Source of the DNA: Adiantum capillus-veneris
Lineage: Eukaryota > Streptophyta > Polypodiopsida > Polypodiales > Pteridaceae
Reading direction: 5' to 3'
Length of the DNA stretch: 64,000 bases
NCBI GenBank assembly: GCA_014529385.2
Contig: CM043960.1
Location: forward strand, 123,901,043 to 123,965,042
Shown one piece after another: positions 33,881 through 44,275 of this stretch. Each line of letters begins with the position of its first letter. Position 1 is the first letter of the stretch. The notes beneath the pieces were generated by a model, which was not told the origin of the DNA, did no database searches, and was given only the letters and a program-made list of their open reading frames with translations. Made by a program: the position numbers and the translations under genes.

Positions 33881-36530
33881 TGATAGCCGTTTTTCGGCTC
33901 TCCATAATTGCCATACTAGATTACTCCACCCTACCAAATTCACCCAAACGCTATGGCTATCCCTACCATTTCACTGTACATAGGCGTGTGTGAGTTAGGG
34001 GGCTTTTCCCATATCTTCTTAAAAACCCTCAGCTAGCTAGTCACTGGGCTAGGTGAGCCAAAAAAAAATAAAAAAATAAAAGTATATTATGGCCTCTTTG
34101 TGTGTAAATATTTCATTGTATATATGGCCTAAATATAGGGATTTTTTATAATTATTTTGGTATTTTATTTAAATATTTCTACTTAGGTGTGTGTTTTATT
34201 AAACCTATGTACACCTTCTTTCATCCTCTTACACCATAATTATATTTTTTGCCAATATGTACATACTCTAACCTCATATTTTTCCTTTATACAAATCACT
34301 CCCACATTTTCACCCTCACCCTCGTGAAAACAAAAAATTGATTTCTACTCATTGGTTACTTTTATTATATTATTTACTTGCATACCTTTTCCTCTTTCAC
34401 CCAAAATAATTCAAGGAGGGACCATATCATATGATTCCAATATCTTTCCATATCCATAACTCCGCCATATTTTTATTATTATTTTTACTCATTATTCTAA
34501 CACCATGTGCTCATTGAGCTAAAGTCCATGAATAGTCCATACACTAGTCCCACCATGTATATATTTCTTATTTCACCAATAATCCTCCTCCATGCATGGG
34601 TCAAGGGCAACTTGAATGCTTTGTATTATAATATGACAAAGGAGGGGCTCACTCTTGGATGCATTGTACAAATTCAACAAAGGAGGGGGCCACTAAAAGA
34701 CTTTTGCAGGCATAAAAAACAGGCTTTTTGGTGAGAATTTTGGCACTTATCTCCACTCCGAATTTGGAGCGGTGGTCAAAAGAGAAAATGTAGCCCACGC
34801 TTTGAATAATCACCTCAAATTTTTTCATGAATTTTGGAGCTACCAGCGGTGAGATATGATTTTTTGAGTGGACCCCAATCTGCCCACTTTTCTCACAAGT
34901 AGCCCTTAGTCTTCTCTCACCCTTCTACACACCTACTCACTCTTACACATCCCTCCCTCTCCTTCCCTCACTCAAACCTGCAATTTCCATGGCTTCTCCC
35001 ACCCTCTTCACCATTACCCTTCTCTCTCATCCCTATAGTTCTTTTATGAACCTCTACATACATACACCCTCTCCATGTCTCTCTCTATTGCTTCTATGTT
35101 ACAATTTCATTTACCTCTCCTAAAAATATCTAAAATTCAGCATCTTAACCATGATAACTTCTGCAAATTGAGGATTTTTCATCAACAAATCCTCTTTTCA
35201 TCGTGGTGGTCAACCGTGGCGGCGGCGTAAAGAAGTGAAGAAGACCAGCGGTCATTTTTTCCACAATCTACACAAGGGTGAGTTCAAGCTTCTTCAAAGC
35301 TTCACCATCTCAATGATTCTCTTTTAATTCACCCCTCTTCCTTCATCAAATCAACTCACTCTACCCATTGTAAATGTAACATTAACCTTCTAGTGATTAC
35401 TAACGACTAACATACTAACACAAAATAGCATTGACCTAACCATAAAAGACACCTCACCTCAAGACATGTATAGTAACTTTCTCTCTCTCTCTCTCTCTCT
35501 CTCCCCTTCCTTAAAACTTACTTTCACCTTATCTACCATCAATAATGCTCTCTTTTGAGCCCACACCCATGACTCAAGCAGACAAAGAAGGCCCGCAATG
35601 TTTTGATATTCAAAAAAATCATAATCCTGATTTGTTAGCTTGTAAATTAGGATTTTCAATAATCTTAATGAGGGGTCTCCAACCTATAAATAGGCCCCTC
35701 TCCTTCTTGTAAAACAACCTCCAACATCTCACATAGCACCCCAACACTCTATGCATGAGGAGAGACTTAGGTGTAGCAACCACTTGTGAGCTTCACTCTT
35801 GGTGTGAGAGAAGCTTTCAAGCTACACATTGCAAGTGAGAGAGCGTGAGTTCCACAAATCTCAAAACCACTATTGTATATGCTCTTTCATCATCAATAAA
35901 TTGAGGTTTGGTGCATCAAAGGCGTGATTCGACGTTCAAATCTTCGGCCTTCCATTTGTGCAATACGGTTTGGTGAATTCAAGGTGACTTGTGTATTTGA
36001 GTTTTTATCGGTTGATCTTGATTTTAGAAAGTGTTTTAGTGTGTTTTCCATTGCCAGTTTTGTGTCCATTGTAAGAGGGTATTGTGGTGAGAGGTCTCCC
36101 ACACCCTAAGACAGTGTGTGTGTGTTTTGGCAATGTTTAGCAATCACTAAGCATTGAGTGAGTTTTATACAAGTTCTACGATAGCATCATAACGAACCAT
36201 CTCCATTTGCAAGTCACAAATAAGGTATTACGCAAGATCCTTTTCTCTCTCTCTTCCCTTTTCTCTAGCTCTCTCTGGTCCAGTTTGTGTGCGTCTTGGT
36301 GTGAGGTTGTTTGTGTGTGTTGTGTGGTGCATCTTCTTCGTTGTGCCAAAATATCTCTTGCGTCCTAGTTCGCATACCATAACTAGGTGGTGCCCCTATC
36401 TTGTTTGGGTTTGGCTGTGGGTTTGTTGTTGTGTTGTGCTTGTGGTTGCCCCAGCCCCAATTGAGCAGCACGGGAGCCTTGAGGGGTGTTTAGAGGTCGC
36501 CTCTCTTGTTGCCCGCCCCGGACCGCCTCA
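33881..36530. mobile_element. Probable solo LTR (2650 bp) inserted in the C2 reverse transcriptase
   Basis: It starts TGATAGCC and ends CGCCTCA, with ATAC on both sides, and interrupts an otherwise contiguous coding phase. Inside there is no protein similarity. TATAAATAG at 35685-35693, followed by a C/T-rich stretch, looks like an LTR core promoter in plus orientation. The start contains a small hairpin AGCCGTTTTTCGGCT. Contains a CT microsatellite at 35480-35505. Alternatives: a non-autonomous TRIM-like or DNA element. Confidence 0.65.
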
Positions 36531-37730
36531 ATACGTTTGCTAAGCGCATCAAGGAGGAGATTGACAAGCTAAAGGAGTTTGAGTTCATTTATGAGATTGA
36601 GCACACTAACTGGGTATCACCCATTATGGTTTTCCCCAGGAAAAATGGAAAGTTATGTGTGTGTGTGTGTGTGTGTCTGTAAATCTCAAAAAGGTGAATG
36701 TTGCAACGATCATGGATAACTATCCTTTGCCAATCACACAACATGTTCTTGATAGAGTGGCTGGAAAACAAGCCTACTCATTCTTAGACGGATTCTCAGG
36801 ATATAACCAACTCGTAGTTGCTCTTGAAGATCAATACAAGAAAGCGTTTGCCACAAAATGGGGCATATACACATATAGGGTAATGCCGTTTGGATTGACC
36901 AATGCCCCATCAACATTTCAGAGATTAATGGCACATGCCTTTAAGGAATACTTGAGGGTATTCTTGGAAATCTACACGGATGACTTATGTGTGCACTCTC
37001 TCTTGAGAGATGAACATATTGAGTGCCTCATAAAATAATTTGAGGAGTGCACGACTTATAGGATCTCCCAAAAAAGTGTGTATTTATTGTTAGACAAGGC
37101 ATAATCCTGGGGCATATTGTCTAAGAGAACGACATATCTACCGATTTAGACAAGATAAAAGTAATTGTAGAGATGCCTAGACCAAACATTGCAAAGCAAG
37201 TACATTGCTTTATAGGACATCATGGTTATTACATGAGGTTTATACACATGTATGCAGTCATTGCCCAACCCTTGTACAAACTTATAATAGCCTTTGTGTG
37301 GACGAATGAGTGTGAGGAATCATTTGAAAAATTTAAGAAAGCACTCATATCCGCTCCAATATTGAAAGAACCATTGGAAGAAGATCTTTCATATTCATAT
37401 CGATGCTTCGACATTTGCTATTGGATGCATCTTAGCTCAACTAGGAGAAGAAAATATGGATGTCCCAGTCTGCTATAAAAGTAGGCATCTTAACAGTGCT
37501 GAAAAGAACTACACAATGACAGAGAGAGAGAGGGGCTTGGGATAGATATATGTTGTTAAACAATTTTGACATTATCTCCTTGCAAACAAGTTTGTGTTTT
37601 TCACTGATCATCAAGCCCTCTTATACCTTGTAAACAAACCATGAAATACTGGACGAATTCTATGATGGTTTATCATATTGCTAGAGTTTGATTTTATTGT
37701 CGTGGTTAAAAGAGGGAAGACACATCTACG
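36531..37730 (+). pseudogene. Reverse transcriptase and RNase H of C2, second part
   Basis: Resumes with AKRIKEEIDKLKEFEFIYEI and SPIMVFPRKNGKLCV. A GT run (36656-36677) encodes CVCVCVCV where the family has the CVDYRxLN motif, so a microsatellite has replaced or eroded the palm entry. Then: [51 protein letters not shown] and FLEIYTDDLCVHS, whose catalytic box YTDD still has both aspartates. Connection and RNase H fragments follow in other frames (37173-37478, HQALLYLVNK near 37605). Stops near 37038 and 37478. Confidence 0.85.
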
Positions 37731-37789
37731 AGCTGATCACCTTTCCATATTGCCAAATGGAGAAACCAGAAAGGGCGGACGATGACATC

Positions 37790-38560
37790 CCTGGCGCATA
37801 TCCTTTTAACGTTGAAATGATACCAAAATGGTCTCAAGAGATAGTCGATTTACTATCCTATGGAGGTGAGATCGATAGAATGCAGCTGGAGTATAAAAGA
37901 CGAACGGTTTGACAATCAAGGTATTTACAATTATTGGGCGGATGTTTGTATCATTTAGGCTCAAATAGTATTTTATGATTATGCATAAATCCAAAGGAGT
38001 ACAACTGCTATCTTTTGGAAGCACATGTTCAAGACTTAGCATTTCATTGCTCACAAACAAAAACAAACCATTACTTGAAACAGTTGGGAGTTTATTGGCC
38101 AACTATGCACACTGATGTTTGTGAGTATGTTGCTAACTGTACTATATGTAGGTCTAAAACCTCGGTGGAACATGCAACACTATTTCAAGTAACAAGTACA
38201 CCAAAATGGAGCCAATATTTAATTGACTACCTACCGACAAGAACATTTTTCGAAAATATTTTCAGAACACGTTAAAGAGCTAGAGAAATAGAGGCTCAAG
38301 ACTTCACATTGATTAATAATCAACTCTATAAGAGAGGAAATGATAATCAACTCAGAATATGTGCTACGAAAAGCATGTATTTTCCGATCTTGGAGCAAGC
38401 ACCTAGAGGAATAAGCGGAGACCATTTCTGGGGGGATAAGATGGCAAAAATTGTCTTAACTGTTGGAATATGGTGGCCTACATTACATATGGATGTTGAA
38501 CATATGCTAAGAGATGTGATGCGTTTCAACGTACTAGAGTGCCAACAAAAAGGGATAAGA
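37790..38560 (+). pseudogene. Duplicated integrase N-terminal (H2C2) module of C2
   Basis: Two consecutive units share the same layout. Unit 1: MIPKWSQEIVDLLS (37816), GGCLYHLGSNSI, LLEAHVQDLAFHCSQ, then LGVYWPTMHTDVCEYVANCT and ICRSK. Unit 2: STPKWSQYLIDYLPT (38195), NNQLYKRGNDNQLR, ILEQAPRGISGDHFWGDKMA, then GIWWPTLHMDVEHMLRDVMR, with VLEC in place of the CxxC pair. Unit 2 leads into the core. Each has the W-S-Q linker, the LYxxG turn and the H..H..YWP-T zinc region. Sister element C1 shows only one such unit. Stops interrupt unit 1. Confidence 0.7.
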
Positions 38561-39590
38561 AGCCTTTAAGTCCAATGATGGGAGCCAGAGCTCTTGCTAA
38601 GTGTGGTATAGGCTTTGTAGGTCCAATTTTGCCCCCCTCTTATAGAACTCATGCCCAATATATCATTGTGGCAATGGACTATCTCACAAAATGGGAAGTT
38701 ATGACCACACAGAAAGTAGATGCAAGGACCACTGCACAATTTCTATATGAACATGTCTTTGTTAAATATGGTCTACCCATAAAAATTGTCAGTGATCATG
38801 GCACACATTTCATTAATGAAGTTATTGAAAATCTTTTAGATGAATTCATGGTTGTTCTGCTCCATACCATCCACACACTAATGGCCAGGGTGAAGCTACC
38901 AATAAGACTCTATGCAGTGTCTTGACAAAAATAGTATCAGATTCAAGAGCAGATTGGGACCAACTGTTACACTCTACATTGTGGGCTTATAGGGTAGCCT
39001 ATAAGACCTCTATTGGAACAACACAGTACAACATGGTGTTTGGGCTTAATGATGTTTTGCCTATAGATTTCTTGATCCCAACACTAAGAGTGGCTAAACG
39101 ACTCAAATGGACATGCCATGAATTGTCTTCAAGAGCTGATGACCTAGAGAAACTAGATGAGATTTGCTTGCAAGCTTTAGCTTCTATCTACGCTCAGAAA
39201 AGAAGACAAAAGGAAATTTTTGATAAGCATGTACGCTTGAAAGAGTTTAAAATAGGAGACTATGTCCTGGTTTATGCATTGTAACAACATATAAAGAAAC
39301 TTCAAAAGCGAGGGATGTGACCCTTTGTGATCAAAGATTTATCACCCAGTGGGGCTGTCAAGATTGCTGCATTGGAAGGTGAAGAAATTCCTAATTGGAT
39401 TAGTCATTTTCGGCTTAAAATGTATCATTTACCACTAGCCACGAACATGCTTCAACAAATCTATGCAAAAAAGAAACGATCTCAAGAAAAACAACACATA
39501 GTCAAAGAACTCAAGACGAAGCCCAGGAGCGCATGGCAAAACACAAGTTTCTACGTGAACAACACAGCAGACGGGACCACCAGGTAAATA
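38561..39590 (+). pseudogene. Integrase core and C-terminus of C2
   Basis: GIGFVGPILPPSYRTHAQYI has Gly-Phe-Val where the family has the first catalytic Asp (x-L-D-F-V-G-P), so that Asp appears lost (GxxF). The second Asp is present in IVSDHGTHFINEVIENLLDE. The Glu region near 38880 is frame-shifted (GQ.EATNKTL spans the break at 38890-38920). Then DQLLHSTLWAYRVAYKTSIG, VFGLNDVLPIDFLIPTLRVA and VLVYAL. The C-terminal module (39300-39440) includes KIAALEGEEIPNWISHFRLK. Confidence 0.82.
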
Positions 39591-39952
39591 TCAATGTAAT
39601 CAAAGTAACAAATTTTATAGAGGAGCATACGATGGATTTGACAATAAAACTCAAGCTTGGAGGTAGTCAAGTAGAGGTCGATGAAATCCTAGATTCTAGA
39701 GCTCAAGAAAATCTTATTTCCTATAGCCTATACAAGCAGTTCACACTTAAGGAAGAGATTCAACCAACACAACAGGACATTCAAAGTTATTCAAAGCATT
39801 CAATCAAGGAAATGGGATGGAAGATGATTCATGTGCCGATTAATCAATATCTCTATCCATATAAGTTTTATGTGGTAGAAGATAAGCCAACGCAAAAAAG
39901 AGGAGGAGGAAACTCCGCTCAAAAGGAAGAAAGGAGAAAAGGGAAAAGCTAA
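39533..39952 (+). pseudogene. Post-integrase frame with a second retropepsin-like domain (C2)
   Basis: It opens at an ATG and encodes 139 residues. Residues 35-116 read like the first two thirds of a retropepsin: MDLTIKLKLGGSQVEVDEIL, then DSRAQENLISYSLYKQF with Asp54 at the catalytic position (DSRA for DSGA). A strand pattern KMIHVPINQYLYPYKFYVVE follows, like the inner sheet before the ILG motif, but no ILG closes it. It lies 3' of integrase, where gypsy elements normally code nothing or an env-like protein; the ordinary protease is at 32190. It overlaps the end of the integrase-region frame. The C-terminus is Lys/Arg-rich and runs on in other phases. Confidence 0.6.
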
Positions 39953-40865
39953 GGTACATGATGAAGAACCCAAAAAGAGACCAAGACCCACATCACCAAC
40001 AGAGGAACTAGCCCAGAAAGCTGCAAGGGTTGAGAGGGAAGTTGCTGCTTTTGATCTTGAAAGAGGGCTCAAAGGGGACTTTGAAGATAAATGGAAGCCC
40101 AAAAAGTTCGAAGTTCGATCCAAAAAACCCATGTATAATCTAAATGATGATCCTATGGTGGGGTTAGAACATCTATATCAGCAAGAATAACGACAAAGAG
40201 AGCAAGCAAAAGCACAAGACAAAAAGTAAACACCACCTAGAGAGGACACACCACCAGAACATGCAAACATTGAAGAAGATCCACCTTTTACTCCTCCAAG
40301 AGAGCAATCAAAACAAGAGGAAAGAACTCTAGATGCTCGAAATGAAGAAGAATAGACAAAGCCTACCGAGGAGGCTGAAAAGGATCAAGAAGATAAGCCG
40401 GATGAAGCCCTCCCCACCGAGGCTCTGGCCAGCCAAACGGATCAATTGGAAGATAGCCACTCAAGAAGCTTGGAAAGTCTAGAGGACATTGATGAGTACG
40501 CATAATTTGTGCATGTGGTGGATAAAATAAAAGATGAGATCTATGCACGCCACAGACAGCTCCACAATTTGTATTAGAGACCGCATCACTCTAATGACAT
40601 GCTTGACATGGCAAAAATTTGAAATGAAGCATACAAAGAAGCCATGGGATTCAAAGAGAAGGAACTGACCGAACTAACTGCAAAGTCCGCAGCGGACTTG
40701 GAAGCTTTACGAACAAAGCACCAACATCAAGAGCAAGAAGTTAAAGATGTAAAGAATGAGGATGCAAGAGAGCTACACAAGACAAGCACAAAGCACACAG
40801 AGATGGAAAGCTTCTTCTTCTTCTTCACAGAAAAGAGAGTACAAAATGACTAAGTGCTAAAGCTC
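39953..40865 (+). pseudogene. Charged coiled-coil region of C2's extra 3' frame, first part
   Basis: Broken blocks on the plus strand: KKRPRPTSPTEELAQKAARV, REVAAFDLERGLKGDFEDKW, AYKEAMGFKEKELTELTAKS and DLEALRTKHQHQEQEVKDVK. Heptad-like Leu/Ala spacing and very high Glu/Lys content suggest coiled coil; no known domain is recognised. Stops about every 150-300 bases. Continues after the copia insertion at 42381. Confidence 0.5.
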
Positions 40866-40879
40866 AAAAGTAGCACATA

Positions 40880-41069
40880 TGTACATGCGGTCACTAAGTG
40901 TGAACTCGCTAGAAGCGTACTAGGCTGGCACTATTAGTGTAGTCCAACTGTAGAATCACTGGCAGAGATCCTCCGTGTCGGTCACCTAACGCGCCAGTGA
41001 GTAAATGCCGTAAGCGGCCAAGACCCGTAGTGGATGCCAGCTCAAGGTGTAGAGCTCGACATCTCAACA
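40880..41069 (-). repeat. 3' LTR of the copia insertion in C2
   Basis: On the minus strand it starts TGTTGAGATGTC, preceded by a polypurine tract GAGGGGGAA (41070-41078). Confidence 0.75.
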
Positions 41070-42295
41070 TTCCCCCTCGAGCTCTGAATGTCACAGAGTC
41101 CAAGCATAGTCCGGAAACGTCGAAGCTTCTCAGCTCCGAGGGCCTTGGTAAAGATATCCGCTATCTGCTCCTCTGTGCTGACGTAGACCAAGTCGATGTC
41201 GCCCGCCAACACTCGCTCTCGAACGTAGTGGTAATGGACCTCTATGTGCTTGGTCCTGGCATGGAACACTGGGTTCCTAGCCAACTGCATGCTGCTGAGG
41301 TTGTCACAATGGATGACAATCTGCTGGTCCACCTGCACTCCCAAGTCCTCAAGTAATGTGCGTAGCCAAGCTACCTCGCACACCGCAACTGCTGCACCTC
41401 TGTACTCGGCCTTTGTGCTCGATAAAGCAACCGTAGGCTGCTTTTTGCTGCTCCAAGTAACAGCAGCACTCCCAAAAGAGAACATGAAGCCACTCGTAGA
41501 TCTCCTATCAACAATGCTACCTGCCCAATCTGCATCTGTATACCCATACAATGCTAATGGCGCATCTACTGCATAGAACAATGCGTAGTCAAGAGTCCCT
41601 TGCACATACCGAAGTGTGCGTCGTACTCCATCCAAATGTGGCTTCCTCGGAAGCTGCATGAACTGACTCTCCAAGCCTACTGTGTAGCTCAAGTCTGGCC
41701 TCGTGATAGTCAAGTAGATTAGACTACCCACAATCTTCCTGTACATGTTGACATCCTCAACAACATCACCCTTCTCTGCACTCAGCTTTGCATTCACATC
41801 CAAGGGAATAGAAATTGGCTTACAATCAGCCATACCATACTTTGACAACATGTCCAAAGCATACTGTCTCTGTGATAGCCATACACCCTCTGGAGTCCTG
41901 ATCACTTCAATGCCAAGAAAGTAGCGCAACTCGCCTAAATCTTTCATTTCAAACTCCTGTTTGAGAAGACCCTTCACATGGTCAATCTCCATAGCATTGT
42001 CACCAACAATAATAAGGTCATCTACATATATGGTAATGACCACAATCCCCACATCACTCTCACGTACATAGAGTGAATGATCAGCATGAGCTCTCCTAAA
42101 ACCAACACTGACAAGATACTTGGCAATCCTGTCATACCATGCTGTAGAGCCCGGCTTCAAACCATACAAAGCTTTGAGAAGTCTGCATACATAATCTGGG
42201 TAACCTGGATTGACATAACCAGGTGGCTGATCTATATACACTTCCTCTTGCAACTCACCATTCAAGAAGGCATTCTTTACATCCATTTGATGCAT
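41042..42295 (-). pseudogene. Copia reverse transcriptase (C-terminal part) and RNase H
   Basis: A long uninterrupted frame beginning in the middle of reverse transcriptase: HQMDVKNAFLNGELQEEVYI, LLKALYGLKPGSTAWYDRIA, catalytic box ITIYVDDLIIVG (YVDD intact), QEFEMKDLGELRYFLGIEVI. RNase H: YGYTDADWAGSIVDRRSTSG, ALSSTKAEYRGAAVAVCEVA, HCDNLSSMQLARNPVFHART, KHIEVHYHYVRERVLAGDID and the end block IADIFTKALGAEKLRRFRTM. The 5' half of the polyprotein is deleted, so it cannot be made as a normal product. Absence of stops suggests a recent insertion. Confidence 0.93.
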
Positions 42296-42380
42296 AATCC
42301 ATCATCTAGATGCAGCCACCGTAAGCGGCCAAGACCCGTAGTGGATGCCAGCTCAAGGTGTAGAGCTCGACATCTCAACA

Positions 42381-43870
42381 AAAGAGGCTACCCCTGCATT
42401 ACAAGAATCAGCTTTCACAGTCCAAAGACTGCAAATCCAGCTCAATATTGCCAATACTCAGTTGGCATAGTTGGAAGCTCATTGCCAAGAGAAAAACACA
42501 TTGCTGAATCAGCTCAAGGACAACCCAACAGTGGCCACACTACAGGGAACATATGAGGCCTATAAAGATGTGGAACAGAAGGTTCAAGACCTCAAAATGG
42601 AGCTAAAGCTAGAGCAAATGCAGAGACGAGAGCTCTCCATTGGTTCTATGCAACGGGAGGAGAAGTACCAAAAAGAAATTGAACAACTCAAAGAAGAACT
42701 GAGCAAAGCACAAGAGACTGCCAAGGCACATGTAACCAGATCAGGGGAATAACAAGCTGATTCAACAATGGGAGATAAAGATGCCCTACAATTCATCGAC
42801 TTTGAAGCAGATACCATGCAAGAGGGCACTCTCCCTAAGCTAGAAATTCCTCACAAAGAGGCCGGACCTTCAGCTTAACCGAAAAGCCTAATTGCAGAAG
42901 AGGAGTCTGCTTTAAAGAAGCAAGTGGAAGAGGAGACAAAGACCGTATGGAAAGAAGCGATGTAGTGGGAGGAGCGGATCCTGCACTCAATCAATGTCAA
43001 CCTTCTCAGACTGACCAACGTCAATGAAGAATGGATCATTAGGCTCTCCCCTTCCCACTCATAAAGTTTGCAGTGCTCGAGATAAAGGAAAGACTACTCA
43101 AGGACTTCCAGGCCAACCCAACAATGCTACATTTCAAAATGGCGGGAGATTTGGCTAAACCGAAACCCTTGGTATCTTGTTTTGTATACAAACACGCCAA
43201 TCAATATCAAGCAAGATCTTGTGCAGTTCCTGGTACCAAGAGTTAGAAGTTGGCAACAACACTCAATCATCCAATAGAAGAGACCCACCTGGATCAATCA
43301 CCCAAGGTTCCCACCACCGTAGAATGCCACACCCACAGAGACTTACATGGTGGACACTTTATCTTCTACCATTCAACTATTCAGAGGGATACCTAACTTG
43401 GCATGCATCATGCTGTTTAAGATTTCTAAAATGCTCCTAACCTGCTTAAAAACTTTCCATCGTGCGGAGCAAACAGATGCAACATGGACACCATTCCTTG
43501 AACGTAACAAGGGATTGTGCTATAATCTATCAGGCCAACCTTCAGAGAAAGTGCTCCATGGATTCTATGCTCGGGTGATGTTCCTACCATCATATTACAT
43601 GCAAACATTTTAGGAAGCAATCTATCCATGCTTCTTCACTTATAGATCCAAAAATCTTTGGCCCCGTCATCATCAACTTGAGAGCAAGGTTTGTTAGCTA
43701 CTCAACAGCCGAGTAAAGGAACAAAATAACCGTGCAGTTCATGTCGACAGAGGACAAAGAACTTTGTCTCAAGTACCAACAAGATCTCGACCAGCATGCC
43801 AGGAGGACCGAAACTATAAATCCCGACCACTACTTAGCACCCTAAGTAGCTGTGTCACGGATGACACAGG
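42381..43870 (+). pseudogene. C2 extra 3' frame, second part (coiled coil and unknown domain)
   Basis: After the insertion: EATPALQESAFTVQRLQIQL then 42471-42752, a strongly charged block with KNTLLNQLKDNPTVATLQGT, EAYKDVEQKVQDLKMELKLE and QMQRREL...EKYQKEIEQLKEELSKAQ; the heptad pattern is clear. Further on (43347-43613) a different, aromatic-rich block reads IQLFRGIPNLACIMLFKISK and FYARVMFLPSYYMQTF, unlike any domain I know. It ends at the purine tract before the LTR at 43886. Stops and frameshifts throughout. Confidence 0.5.
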
Positions 43871-43885
43871 CAAGGAGGGGGGGAA

Positions 43886-44275
43886 TGTTAGCTGCTGAAC
43901 TAACAAAGCCAAAAAAAGAGCATCAAAGGGACACCACTCTCATTTTCATCCCAATTGATTGTATTAAACCCCTTTGTATTAATGACAAATCCTGCAAAGT
44001 CCAAAGCCGTTGTAATATTATTTGATTGCCAATGAGTTTAAAGAGGCCGAGGGCTTCCAAGTTGGTAACTTTATGCAGTTCTTAAGCCTTGTTAATGAGC
44101 CCAAATAGCTAGGAATCCATTCTTTGAACCTTGGCTAAGGTATAAAAGCCAATTTTTGTAACTATTGACCCAAGTTTTGGATAATGAAAACGAGCGTACG
44201 TTGCAAAAAACTGTTTCTTCAACTCTTCGTATCTCTCTCGTATGGTGTTCCATTGCTATTTCGAGCATACCAACA
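43886..44275 (+). repeat. Probable 3' LTR of C2
   Basis: It starts TGTTAGCTGCTG right after a G-rich purine tract (43869-43885). A TATA box TATAAAAG lies at 44141-44148. ACCAACA near 44269-44275 is a plausible end. No partner LTR is in the window, so the 3' limit is a guess. Confidence 0.55.

Larger units (their letters stand above)
40871..42380 (-). mobile_element. Internally deleted Ty1/copia insertion in C2
   Basis: Minus orientation. The 3' LTR is at about 40880-41069. A 62-bp piece of the same LTR start (minus TGTTGAGATGTCGAGC...) is at 42319-42380 and is identical to 41008-41069. Between them lies the reverse transcriptase-RNase H half of pol. Everything from inside the 5' LTR to mid reverse transcriptase is missing. 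AAAAG occurs at 40866-40870 and 42380-42384 and may be the target duplication, although the exact LTR end is ambiguous by a few bases. Confidence 0.82.
29555..44275 (+). mobile_element. C2: long non-chromovirus Ty3/gypsy element with extra 3' coding region and two nested insertions
   Basis: Plus-strand order: Gag (29563-31080), protease (32190-32680), reverse transcriptase (33714-33880, resuming 36531), RNase H, a duplicated integrase N-terminal module, integrase core (to ~39590), then an additional region with a retropepsin-like domain and coiled coil to ~43860. A purine tract GGCAAGGAGGGGGGGAA and a TG-starting LTR at 43886 follow. Insertions: probable solo LTR 33881-36530 and copia fragment about 40871-42380. 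No 5' LTR was found before 29555. Many stops and frameshifts throughout. Confidence 0.85.

Noticed and set aside
34507-36543. Short open frames within the 33881-36530 insertion
   Set aside because: None resembles a transposase or retroelement protein; the region behaves like LTR sequence.
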